Shown here one piece after another: positions 35,024-42,974 of a DNA stretch of 64,000 nt (its first letter is position 1; each line of letters begins with the position of its first letter). A program made the position numbers and the translations under genes. The stretch covers positions 4,898,001-4,962,000 of the forward strand of contig OW818681.1 of NCBI GenBank assembly GCA_942493075.1. The letters are read 5' to 3'. Source of the stretch: JBBQYD01 sp942493075 (GTDB lineage: Bacteria > Verrucomicrobiota > Verrucomicrobiia > Limisphaerales > UBA8199). The notes beneath the pieces are model-generated. The model searched no databases, had not been told where the DNA came from, and saw nothing but the letters and a program-made list of their open reading frames with translations.

Positions 35024-35409
35024 AAGATACCGCCGCGTGCGGAGACGCGGCCTAGGGCGCCGGGCAGGGCACCAAACTAATCATCTGAAAAGTGATGATC
35101 GAAGCTAACAGTGGCAATCGTAGTCAACGGCAAGGTGGACCTCGTGAGGGGGCCGCTGGCAGGAAGCCTGAGACAAACCGACGACCTTACGAACAGAAAC
35201 GGACAGTGAGGCCCGACATGGGAGATAAGAGGGCTAGGAGCGTCGAAATCCAACAACTGTGCAAGCCATGTCAGGTAGAGTCCGAAGGCACGGCGGGAAA
35301 GTTTGGTGTCTTACCCCGGGAGACCTCCTCCGAGGCAGGTGCTTCAGGGGAGGAGTCAGCAGAGGTCGTAGTAGGCGGATGGAAGTTCCTAGGCAAAGAC
35401 CTTCAAGAA

Positions 35410-36876
35410 ATGGAACAAATCCGAGCCGCCGAAGGACTAAAGAGCAAAGGCGATGACCTTAATCCCAACTCCCTATCCAGTGCGCAAGAAGGAACACGCG
35501 CCGGGGGGCCAGGCAAACAGAAGTGGCTCTCCGGGATGTGGCTGCCCCACGGTGCAACCGGTCAAGCAGTCGCAGCGGATTCCGAGTCTGGAGAGGGGCG
35601 GAAGGAGGAAAGAAAGGAACAAGCGCCAGATCTGATAGAGAAGATCGTCAGCGATGAGAATGCCGCGCTGGCCTTACTGGCTGTAGAGAAGAACAGAGGG
35701 GCAGCAGGCATCGACGGGATGGGAACGGAGCAGTTACGGCCCCACCTGGAAAAGCATTGGCCGACGATACGAAGGAAATTGCTGGAAGGAACCTATGTGC
35801 CCAGCCCCGTCAAACGGGTCTGGCTGCCTAAACCAAACGGAGGGAAGCGCCCGCTGGGAATACCCACGGTGCTCGACCGGTTCATTCAGCAATTGATCCT
35901 TGGAGAACTGCAGCCCCTGTTCGAGCCGATCTTCAGCGAGCATAGCTGGGGGTTCCGGCCTGGAAGGGGAGCCCATGACGCGGTCCGGTCCGCACAGCGG
36001 ATCATGACCGAAGAAGGCAAGAGTTGGGTAGTGGACATGGACATCAAAGGTTTCTTTGACAACGTGGACCACGACATACTGATGCGGCTCATTGGCCTGC
36101 AAATCCGGGACAAACAGGTGCTCAAGGTAATTGGGCGCATTTTGCGAGCCGGAGTGTGGGAAGAGGGACGCATCACAAAGCCGGAAGGCAAGGGCACGCC
36201 ACAGGGCGGCCCGCTTTCACCCTTGCTGGCCAACATCTATTTGGATGTGCTGGACAAGGAGCTGGAACAGCGCGGGTTGAGCTTCAGCCGCTATGCGGAT
36301 GACTGCAATATCTACGTCAGCAGCGAGAAAGCCGCCCAACGGGTTCTGGAGAAGGTAACCAAGTTTGTTGCCCAGAAACTCAAGCTGGAAGTCAGTGCCA
36401 GCAAGAGTGGGGTGGACCGGCCCTGGAAGCGCAAGTTTCTAGGATTCCGACTCAGCCCCCAGGGAGTCATCGAAGCGAGCGATAAAGCCATCGAGCGACT
36501 CCGGGACAAGGTGCGCGAACTGTGGCGAAGCTGCCAGAGTCAAACCAGCACCCAAATGCGCGATCAGTGGAAGCGGTACCTGCGGGGATGGTGGGAATAC
36601 TACCGTCTGAGCGGCAACACCAGGCAGTTCACAGCGCAGGACGGGTGGATACGCCGGCACGTCAGGAAGTATTTCTGGCTGCGCTGGCACAACTCAACAG
36701 GACGGATCAACGCCCTGCGCAAACTCGGGGTCACCTACCCGCTGCTGCGGTCCGCCAAAAGTGGACGCGGCGCGTGGAGGATGGCTAAACACCCCGTGAT
36801 GCAGACAGGCTTGAATAACCGGCGTCTTCGCCGCCACGGATTCCTAAGCTTTGCAGATCTGATCAGCCAAACCTGA
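35410..36876 (+). CDS. ltrA: Group II intron reverse transcriptase/maturase
   Basis: The intron-encoded protein. RT domains run from about IEKIVSDENAALALLAVEKN through PNGGKRPLGIPTVLDR, FRPGRGAHDAVR, VDMDIKGFFDNVDHD and GTPQGGPLSPLLANIYL to the catalytic FSRYADDCNIYV (YADD). It ends in the maturase (GIIM) thumb: WKRYLRGWWEYYRL, then KYFWLRWHNSTGR. No C-terminal HNH endonuclease follows, as usual for class C. The frame is open back to 35092, but that part is ribozyme domains I-III, so I start at ATG 35410. A strong GGAGG at 35612 without a nearby ATG leaves the exact start open. The protein (about 488 residues) looks intact. Confidence 0.85.
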   Translation: MEQIRAAEGLKSKGDDLNPNSLSSAQEGTRAGGPGKQKWLSGMWLPHGATGQAVAADSESGEGRKEERKEQAPDLIEKIVSDENAALALLAVEKNRGAAGIDGMGTEQLRPHLEKHWPTIRRKLLEGTYVPSPVKRVWLPKPNGGKRPLGIPTVLDRFIQQLILGELQPLFEPIFSEHSWGFRPGRGAHDAVRSAQRIMTEEGKSWVVDMDIKGFFDNVDHDILMRLIGLQIRDKQVLKVIGRILRAGVWEEGRITKPEGKGTPQGGPLSPLLANIYLDVLDKELEQRGLSFSRYADDCNIYVSSEKAAQRVLEKVTKFVAQKLKLEVSASKSGVDRPWKRKFLGFRLSPQGVIEASDKAIERLRDKVRELWRSCQSQTSTQMRDQWKRYLRGWWEYYRLSGNTRQFTAQDGWIRRHVRKYFWLRWHNSTGRINALRKLGVTYPLLRSAKSGRGAWRMAKHPVMQTGLNNRRLRRHGFLSFADLISQT

Positions 36877-36880
36877 ATGA

Positions 36881-36961
36881 GCTCAACCGCCGGATGCGTG
36901 AAAACCGCTTGTCCGGTGGTGTGGGAGGGATGACGGGTAACTCCCGTCATCCCGACCCGAT
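36881..36961 (+). ncRNA. Group II ribozyme domains V and VI
   Basis: Domain V pairs ACCGCCGGA (36886-36894) with TCCGGTGGT (36912-36920), with an inner TGCG/CCGC helix and a bulge. It is preceded by GAGC. Domain VI is an 11-bp perfect hairpin, GGGATGACGGG (36927-36937) against 36943-36953 with loop TAACT, followed by the 3' terminus GACCCGAT. The stop codon of the maturase lies just before this block. Confidence 0.8.
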
Positions 36962-37182
36962 CAGCGCGGAGATCATGCCCGACAATGTGTCGCAGTAACC
37001 ATTTGGACATTCGGCGGCCATCCGGTACATCCGAACAGATGGTATTACAGCGCGACCCACGTTGGGGCTGATGAGGAGATGGCCGGGGGACGCAATCCCT
37101 TTGGGCTTGAAGAGCGGCACCGCCGGCCCTGGTTTTGCCTTCCGCACCCTGCGCTTTTACTGCACACTCCCACAGAACCATT
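36962..37182. other. Intron 3' exon and leader of the SDR-larA operon
   Basis: About 220 bp with no recognisable gene on the plus strand. On the minus strand a short frame (stop inside the intron) is visible, but it resembles no known protein. No clear promoter for the SDR gene was found. Confidence 0.35.
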
Positions 37183-37986
37183 ATGAACTTATTCAATTTA
37201 ACTGGTGAAGTGGCGGTAGTGATCGGCGCAACGGGAGCCTTGGGAGGAGCTATTGCCGAAGGATTAGCCGAAGCCGGCGCCAAGGTGGCCATTCTGGGAC
37301 GGAACGCTGAACGCGGCAACGCACGGGTCAAGGCCATCGTTGATCGCGGAGGCACTGCCGAGTTCTTCAATGCGGATGCGGTGAAGCGGGAGAGTCTGGC
37401 CGCCGCACACCAGGCGATTGAAAATAAGTTTGGGCCTATCGGCATCCTAGTCAATGCAGCCGGTGGAAATGATCCCAAGGTCACTGTCACAGCGGACATG
37501 CCGTTCGAGAAAATTGCCTTGAACGACTGGCATGCGAATTTCGATCTGAACCTGGTGGGCGGTGTGTTTCTGCCGTGCCAGGAATTCGGTCCGGCGATGG
37601 TTGCTCGCGGCAAGGGCAGCATCATCAATATTGCGAGTGTCTCCGCTCATCTTCCCCTATCCCGGGTCGTCACCTATTCGGCGGCGAAAGCGGCCGTGTT
37701 GAATCTCTCCTTGTTTCTGGCTCGTGAATGGGCGCCTAAAGGCGTTCGGGTTAACACAATTACTCCAGGGTTTTTCCCGGCAGAACAAAATCGGAAGCTG
37801 CTGTTCAACGATGACGGTTCTCCTACAGCACGCACCAAGGCCATTTTGGGCCACACTCCGATGGGCCGATTTGGTGAGGCCCGCGAGCTGATCGGGGCGG
37901 CTGTTTTCCTTGCCAGCCAAGCCGGCAGTTTTGTCACCGGCACAGACATCCGTGTGGATGGCGGATACCTTTCACAAACTATTTAA
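37183..37986 (+). CDS. SDR oxidoreductase, D-mannonate oxidoreductase (fructuronate reductase)-like
   Basis: A 267-residue short-chain dehydrogenase. The cofactor motif is GATGALGG (15-22). Catalytic residues are Ser152, Tyr165 and Lys169 (SVSAHLPLSRVVTYSAAKAA). The C-terminus NTITPGFFPAEQNRKLL followed by HTPMGRFGEARELIGAAVFLAS is the pattern of UxuB/YjmF-type SDRs, which interconvert D-mannonate and D-fructuronate with NAD(H). ATG at 37183 begins at the family start; the frame extends upstream without homology. It is followed after 11 bp by a LarA-type gene. The UxaC-like gene at 24-25 kb is a possible functional partner in uronate breakdown, but they are not adjacent. Confidence 0.8.
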   Translation: MNLFNLTGEVAVVIGATGALGGAIAEGLAEAGAKVAILGRNAERGNARVKAIVDRGGTAEFFNADAVKRESLAAAHQAIENKFGPIGILVNAAGGNDPKVTVTADMPFEKIALNDWHANFDLNLVGGVFLPCQEFGPAMVARGKGSIINIASVSAHLPLSRVVTYSAAKAAVLNLSLFLAREWAPKGVRVNTITPGFFPAEQNRKLLFNDDGSPTARTKAILGHTPMGRFGEARELIGAAVFLASQAGSFVTGTDIRVDGGYLSQTI

Positions 37987-37997
37987 GCTGTTGAGCC

Positions 37998-39275
37998 ATG
38001 TCTGCATCCTCCCCTTCAGCTCGGTTAAGTGACAGCCAGGTTGCCGAGATCGTCAATGCCGCCTGCCCCGCAGATCGCTATAATAACAAACGCGTGCTGC
38101 TAATTGTCCCCGATGGCACGCGCACGGCCCCTGTTGGGTTGCTGTTTAAAACGCTCCATGAGCAGATTGCAGCACAGACCCGGGCCTTTGATGTCCTCGT
38201 AGCGCTGGGCACGCATCAACCGATGAGTGAGATCGCCATCTGTGAGCGGCTTGAGCTTTCCGCCGAGGAACGAAGCAGCCGCTATGGGGCGGTGAAGTTC
38301 TTCAACCACGAATGGGACAACCCGGCGGCTCTCCAGCAGGTCGGCACTCTCAAGGCAGACGAAGTCAAAGAACTGACGGGCGGCCTGTTTGCGATGGACG
38401 TGCCTGTGGAGATCAACCGCAGGTTATTCGATTATGACCAGGTGATCATCGTTGGCCCCGTGTTTCCCCATGAGGTTGTGGGGTTCAGCGGGGGCAACAA
38501 GTACTTGTTCCCGGGAGTGGCCGGACCGCAGATCTTGAACTTCTTCCATTGGCTCGGCGCGGTGGTCACGAACCCAATGATCATCGGCAACAAATGGACT
38601 CCGGTGCGAAAGGTAGTGGATCGCGCGGGGGCCATGGTCAAAGTGGACAAGCTTTGTTTCTGCATGGTGGTCGATTCCAGCAAGCAGCTTGCGGGTCTTT
38701 TCGCAGGCACGCCGGAATCGGCCTGGGACCAGGCGAGCGAGCTTTCGCGCAAGGTTCATATCCTTTATAAGGAAAAACCGTTTCACACCATCCTATCCTG
38801 CGCCCCGCCGATGTATGACGAGCTGTGGACGGCTGGCAAATGCATGTACAAGCTCGAACCCGTGCTGGCGGACGGTGGCGAACTCATTATATACGCACCA
38901 CATTTGAAGGAAGTTTGCATCACCCACGGCAGCCATATCGAAGCGATCGGCTACCATTGCCGCGACTATTTCCTGAAACAATGGGATCGTTTTAAGAACG
39001 TGCCCTGGGGTGTTTTGGCGCATTCCACGCACGTTCGAGGTGTTGGTGATTTCGAGAATGGCGTAGAGAAGTGCCGTGCGCAAGTGACTCTAGCGACGCA
39101 AATTACGCCTGAAATCTGCCGTCGCATCAACCTCGGTTATCGCGATCCGGCCACCATTCGTGTGGAAGAGTTTGCAAATCGTGAGGACCAAGGTATTCTC
39201 CTCGTGCCCAAGGCGGGAGAAATGCTCTATCAGCTAACCAACCCTCCCTCATGGGCGGGTGGCAAAGGCAACTAA
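37998..39275 (+). CDS. LarA-type nickel-pincer racemase/epimerase (DUF2088 family)
   Basis: A 425-residue protein. The active-site block FPHEVVGFSGGNKYLFPGV gives His158 and Lys168, and NFFHW gives His184. The spacings (10 and 16 residues) equal those of LarA His174, Lys184 and His200, where the lysine carries the nickel pincer cofactor and the histidines act in catalysis and nickel binding. LarA homologues racemise lactate, malate or other 2-hydroxy acids, including sugar acids. With an upstream mannonate-oxidoreductase-like SDR, a C2 epimerase of a sugar acid is a reasonable inference. No larB, larC or larE genes are in the window; they would be needed elsewhere for cofactor synthesis. Confidence 0.82.
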   Translation: MSASSPSARLSDSQVAEIVNAACPADRYNNKRVLLIVPDGTRTAPVGLLFKTLHEQIAAQTRAFDVLVALGTHQPMSEIAICERLELSAEERSSRYGAVKFFNHEWDNPAALQQVGTLKADEVKELTGGLFAMDVPVEINRRLFDYDQVIIVGPVFPHEVVGFSGGNKYLFPGVAGPQILNFFHWLGAVVTNPMIIGNKWTPVRKVVDRAGAMVKVDKLCFCMVVDSSKQLAGLFAGTPESAWDQASELSRKVHILYKEKPFHTILSCAPPMYDELWTAGKCMYKLEPVLADGGELIIYAPHLKEVCITHGSHIEAIGYHCRDYFLKQWDRFKNVPWGVLAHSTHVRGVGDFENGVEKCRAQVTLATQITPEICRRINLGYRDPATIRVEEFANREDQGILLVPKAGEMLYQLTNPPSWAGGKGN

Positions 39276-39288
39276 CCAATCCGGATTC

Positions 39289-39336
39289 CAACCAACTCCT
39301 CGGACGCCTGCCCCCCGCAGCGGAGTTGGTTTTTTG
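39289..39336 (+). terminator. Rho-independent terminator after the larA-type gene, abutting the next start
   Basis: AACCAACTCC (39290-39299) pairs with GGAGTTGGTT (39322-39331) across a GC-rich loop, followed by a T-run (TTTTTT). Only 6 nt separate the T-run from the ATG of the transporter gene at 39342. Confidence 0.8.
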
Positions 39337-39341
39337 CTTAT

Positions 39342-41015
39342 ATGAAATGGATCACTGAAATGGCGTCCGCGCAACCGATTGCATGGGCAGTGCTGGTGCT
39401 CATGCTGGTGGCGGTGGCAGGCTTGGCATTCTCCAGCATTAAGATCAAAGGGGTCGGCCTCGGGATAGCCTGGGTTTTGTTTGCAGGAATCATCGCGGGA
39501 CATTTTGGGATGAGCATCGACCACAAGATCCTGGAATTCGTCCGGGAATTTGGCTTGATCCTGTTCGTGTTCACGATCGGTTTGCAGTTGGGGCCGGGGT
39601 TCTTCGCCTCGTTTCGCAAAGCGGGAATGAAGCTGAACTTCATGGCATTGGCGGTAGTGCTCATGGGGGCTGTCATTGCGCTCCTAACCGCTCAAATGGC
39701 TGGTTACGACATTGTAGCGGCCATCGGTCTCTTCTCCGGCGCTACGACGAACACACCTTCGTTGGGCGCGAGCCAGCAGACTCTCCTAATGCTGGGCGGG
39801 GACGCTGCGACCAAGGCCACGATTCCGGCTCTGGCCTACGCGGTTGCCTATCCGGGAGGCGTTTTCGGCATTATTGCAGTGCTCCTGTTCCTGCGCGGTG
39901 TCTTCCGCATCAATCCTCAGAAGGAAGCCGAGGCCTTTCGGGCTGAACAACGTGCGGGTAATGATCCGCTCGATCACTTGAATTTGCTGGTTGAGAATCC
40001 GAACATGGAGAACCTGAAGATCGGCGATGTGCCTGGACGCGAAGGTGGCATCGTGGTTTCCCGAATCAAGCGCGCCGGCTCTCCCGATGTGGAAACCGTG
40101 AACGAAAACACGGTCCTGCATCTGGGTGACACCATCCTGGCAGTTGGAACGCGCAAGGCGCTGGAATCGTTTCGCGTGGTGATCGGCCGGGTTACCGATG
40201 TGAACCTGACCAAGGTGCCCAGCCACGTGATCTCCCGAAAGATCGTTGTGACCAAGAAAGAAGTGCTGGGAAAGGCGCTGGAGGAACTGGACTTTGACGA
40301 TCTTTATAACGTCGTAGTGACGCGTATCACCCGTGGCGATGTAGAAATCACGGCGGTTCCCGAGCGGAAACTTCAATTTGGGGATGTACTGCAAGTCGTT
40401 GGTGACGAAAAGGGCATCGGCAAGGTAGCCGACATCCTGGGCAACAAAATGCATGTGCTCAATGAAACGCAGTTCATTCCGCTATTTGTGGGCATTGGAT
40501 TGGGCGTGCTTGCAGGTACGCTCCCAATCGCTATTCCGAACATGCCGGTCCCGGTTCGCCTGGGAATCGCTGGTGGCCCGTTGGTTCTGGCCATTATCCT
40601 TAGCCGAATTGGCCGAATCGGCCCGCTGGTTTGGTACATGCCGCACAATGCGAACCTGGCGTTTCGCGAACTGGGCATCGTGCTGTTCCTGGCGTGCGTC
40701 GGTTTGAAAGCCGGCGAGAGCTTCTTCGAAAAGGTGCTAACTCACGAAGGACTGATCTGGGCCGCTGGTGGCCTGGCCATCACGGTCATACCGATCCTGA
40801 TCATCGGGCTCTTTGCGCGGCTGGTGTATAAGCTGAATTTCACCGTTATAAGTGGTTTACTGGCAGGCAGCATGACCGATCCGCCGGCTCTGGCGTTTGC
40901 CAACGCCGTCAGCACTTCCGACTCCCCGTCGGTGGCCTACGCGACGGTTTATCCGCTGACAATGCTCTCACGAATTGTGGTGGCTCAGGTGCTGGTCCTG
41001 GTCTTTTGCCGGTGA
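39342..41015 (+). CDS. AspT/YidE-type membrane transporter with TrkA-C (RCK_C) domains
   Basis: A 557-residue protein. It has an N-terminal membrane half of about five helices (ending VFGIIAVLLFLRGVF), two cytoplasmic RCK_C/TrkA-C modules (about 205-370; LHLGDTILAVG, LQFGDVLQVVG) and a second membrane half (about 375-557; LGIAGGPLVLAIILSRIGRIGP). This is the aspartate:alanine exchanger family, which includes YidE and YbjL. The substrate is unknown. GxxTxxPSLGA-like (SGATTNTPSLGASQ) and DPPALAFAN motifs match the family's substrate loops. It starts 6 nt after a terminator U-tract and has no proper ribosome site (MKWITEMASAQ; a second Met at residue 7 is possible). Confidence 0.85.
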   Translation: MKWITEMASAQPIAWAVLVLMLVAVAGLAFSSIKIKGVGLGIAWVLFAGIIAGHFGMSIDHKILEFVREFGLILFVFTIGLQLGPGFFASFRKAGMKLNFMALAVVLMGAVIALLTAQMAGYDIVAAIGLFSGATTNTPSLGASQQTLLMLGGDAATKATIPALAYAVAYPGGVFGIIAVLLFLRGVFRINPQKEAEAFRAEQRAGNDPLDHLNLLVENPNMENLKIGDVPGREGGIVVSRIKRAGSPDVETVNENTVLHLGDTILAVGTRKALESFRVVIGRVTDVNLTKVPSHVISRKIVVTKKEVLGKALEELDFDDLYNVVVTRITRGDVEITAVPERKLQFGDVLQVVGDEKGIGKVADILGNKMHVLNETQFIPLFVGIGLGVLAGTLPIAIPNMPVPVRLGIAGGPLVLAIILSRIGRIGPLVWYMPHNANLAFRELGIVLFLACVGLKAGESFFEKVLTHEGLIWAAGGLAITVIPILIIGLFARLVYKLNFTVISGLLAGSMTDPPALAFANAVSTSDSPSVAYATVYPLTMLSRIVVAQVLVLVFCR

Positions 41016-41081
41016 GGGGCAGAAATTTAACGTTGAAAATGCGCATTTAATGCGCAGAATAAGCTTTTGCTTGCAATCGCT

Positions 41082-41112
41082 CCCGGGTTTTCCGCGAAAA
41101 ACCCGGGTTTTT
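41082..41112 (+). terminator. Rho-independent terminator just upstream of aspS
   Basis: CCCGGGTTTT (41082-41091) pairs with AAAACCCGGG (41098-41107), loop CCGCGA, then TTTTT. It ends the transporter transcript, and the aspS ATG at 41119 follows after 6 nt. Confidence 0.85.
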
Positions 41113-41118
41113 GCTGAA

Positions 41119-42921
41119 ATGAAACGAACACATCATTGTAATGAATTACGCCCGGCACACATCGGGCAAACCGTAACTTTGGCGGGCTGGGTTCATTCCC
41201 GGCGCGACTTGGGCGGGGTGATTTTCATCGATATCCGGGACCGCGAAGGACGCACCCAAACGGTCTATGACCCCTCGGACCTGCCCAAAGAGCTCTTTGA
41301 GCAGGCGGCAGCGCTCCGCAGTGAATGCGTGGTGCGCATCGAAGGAGTGGTGCGGGCACGGCCATCGGGCACGGCCAATGCCAAGATCCCCACCGGCGAG
41401 ATCGAGGTGGGTGTGCGCTCACTTGAAGTTCTGAATTTCGCGGATGTTCTGCCGTTCCCTGTCGATGACCCGGAAGTCGCGGCCAAGGTGAATGAAGAAC
41501 TGCGCCTCAAATACCGCTACCTGGATTTGCGGCGCCCGGAGCTCGCCCGCAACCTGCGCCTGCGCAGTAAAGTGGCGACCGCCACCCGATTTTTCATGGA
41601 CGAGCAGGGTTTTCTCGAAGTTGAGACCCCTACCCTGTTCAAGTCCACTCCAGAAGGTGCGCGCGAATTCCTCGTACCAAGCCGCATTAACCCGGGTCAG
41701 TTCTACGCCCTGCCTCAATCACCGCAGCAGTTCAAACAGATCCTGATGGTTGGCGGCGTGGAGCGCTATTTCCAACTCGCACGTTGCTACCGGGATGAAG
41801 ATTTGCGCGCTGATCGTCAGCCGGAGTTCACCCAGGTGGATATCGAGATGTCGTTCATTGATCGCGAGGACATCTATGCTTTGATCGAAGGTCTTTTGAA
41901 GCGCGTTTGGAAGACGGCGCTTAACATGGACATTCAGACGCCTTTCAAACGGATGTCCTTCAACGAAGCGATCAGCCGCTTTGGCGTGGACAAGCCGGAC
42001 ACCCGATTCGGAATGGAGCTGGTGGATCTAACTGAGGATTTCCGCAGCAGCGCTTTCAAGGTGTTCAGCGGAACGGTTGCCAACGGCGGTGTGGTCAAGG
42101 CCATCAACGCCAAGGGGCTCGCATGTGCGACCCAAGGCCAGATTGATGCGATGACCGAAACAGCCAAGAGCTTCGGTGCGCGCGGCCTGGCGTTCATCAA
42201 GGTGGAAGGCGGCGAATGGAAATCGCCTATCGTGAAGTTTTTCGGGGAAGCCGAGAAATCCGCGCTCACCTCCAAGCTGAAGATCGAGGAGGGCGACCTC
42301 ATCCTCTTCGCAGCCGACCAATGGTTGGTGGCTTCAGAAATCCTGGGAAAGATCCGCCTTTACTGTGCCGACCTGCTCAAGTCTCAAGGGAAGCTCAGCA
42401 TCCCGACGGATCGCTTTGATTTCCTGTGGGTCATCGACTTCCCGTTGCTCAGTTTCGACAAGGAACAAAACCGCTGGTACTCAAGTCATCATCCGTTCAC
42501 CGCACCGGTTGTGGAGGATATCGGATTTCTGAAAACTGATCCGAAGAAGGTTCGAGGCCAGCACTATGATATCGTGGTGAACGGTGTTGAACTGGGCGGC
42601 GGCTCGATCCGTATTCATCAGCCTGATGTGCAGAAAACTGTATTTGAAGAAGTGCTTCAAATCTCGCCGGAAGAAACCAAACTGCGCTTCGGTTACATGC
42701 TTGAGGCGTTCCGCTACGGTGCCCCGCCGCACGGCGGCATCGCCCTGGGATTCGATCGTTTGATCGCCACCCTGTGCGGCACATCCAGCATCCGCGATGT
42801 CATTGCTTTCCCGAAAACAGCGAAGGGCACCTGTTTAATGACCGACTCGCCTTCGGCAGTATCCCCGCGGCAGCTCCGGGACCTGCACATTGAGCTTAAA
42901 GCGGCCAAGAAGGACGCTTAA
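41119..42921 (+). CDS. aspS: Aspartyl-tRNA synthetase
   Basis: A 600-residue class IIb synthetase charging tRNA(Asp) (or tRNA(Asx)) with aspartate. The N-terminal OB-fold is VTLAGWVHSRRDLGGVIFIDIRDREG. Motif 2 is FQLARCYRDEDLRADRQPEFTQVDIEMSF. The bacterial GAD insert lies around 300-400, and motif 3 is APPHGGIALGFDRL near the C-terminus. The length is typical of the bacterial type. ATG at 41119 (MKRTHHCNELRPAHIG) is the family start; the upstream open frame crosses a terminator and is rejected. A terminator follows. Confidence 0.97.
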   Translation: MKRTHHCNELRPAHIGQTVTLAGWVHSRRDLGGVIFIDIRDREGRTQTVYDPSDLPKELFEQAAALRSECVVRIEGVVRARPSGTANAKIPTGEIEVGVRSLEVLNFADVLPFPVDDPEVAAKVNEELRLKYRYLDLRRPELARNLRLRSKVATATRFFMDEQGFLEVETPTLFKSTPEGAREFLVPSRINPGQFYALPQSPQQFKQILMVGGVERYFQLARCYRDEDLRADRQPEFTQVDIEMSFIDREDIYALIEGLLKRVWKTALNMDIQTPFKRMSFNEAISRFGVDKPDTRFGMELVDLTEDFRSSAFKVFSGTVANGGVVKAINAKGLACATQGQIDAMTETAKSFGARGLAFIKVEGGEWKSPIVKFFGEAEKSALTSKLKIEEGDLILFAADQWLVASEILGKIRLYCADLLKSQGKLSIPTDRFDFLWVIDFPLLSFDKEQNRWYSSHHPFTAPVVEDIGFLKTDPKKVRGQHYDIVVNGVELGGGSIRIHQPDVQKTVFEEVLQISPEETKLRFGYMLEAFRYGAPPHGGIALGFDRLIATLCGTSSIRDVIAFPKTAKGTCLMTDSPSAVSPRQLRDLHIELKAAKKDA

Positions 42922-42941
42922 GATCGATAGAACAATCTACA

Positions 42942-42974
42942 ACACGGGACGGCACCACCGTCCCGTGTTTTTTT
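42942..42974 (+). terminator. Rho-independent terminator of aspS
   Basis: ACACGGGACGG (42942-42952) pairs perfectly with CCGTCCCGTGT (42958-42968), loop CACCA, followed by seven Ts. It sits between convergent aspS and nuoN; the T-run favours the plus direction. The last bases overlap the nuoN stop codon. Confidence 0.92.

Larger units (their letters stand above)
35037..36961 (+). mobile_element. Group IIC-type intron (ribozyme plus maturase ORF)
   Basis: Group II intron recognised by ribozyme landmarks. The likely 5' end is GTGCGG at 35037. Within domains I-III are AACGGCAAGG, CAGGAAGCCTGAGACAAAC, GGGCTAGG and CTTACCCCGGGAGACC. Before the ORF comes GTCAGCAGAGGTCGTAGTAG, a widely shared domain IV word. 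Domain V and VI hairpins follow the ORF, and the 3' end is CCCGACCCGAT at 36961. The order and words match, from memory, the Oceanobacillus-type group IIC intron, including the ...CGGTGGTGTGGGAGG end of domain V. The length of about 1.9 kb is normal. The 3' boundary is fairly sure; the 5' boundary is a best guess. No target-site duplication is expected for group II introns. Confidence 0.8.

Noticed and set aside
35092..35409. N-terminal extension of the reverse transcriptase frame
   Set aside because: This stretch is the group II ribozyme (domains I-III), judged by its conserved RNA words, so it is very unlikely to be translated.
36947..37147. Short minus-strand frame after the intron as a gene
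   Set aside because: No recognisable protein; its stop lies in intron sequence. Kept only as a low-interest note on the joined frame.
40975..41118. Upstream extension of aspS
   Set aside because: It would cross a rho-independent terminator and lies in the end of the transporter gene; family proteins begin at the Met at 41119.
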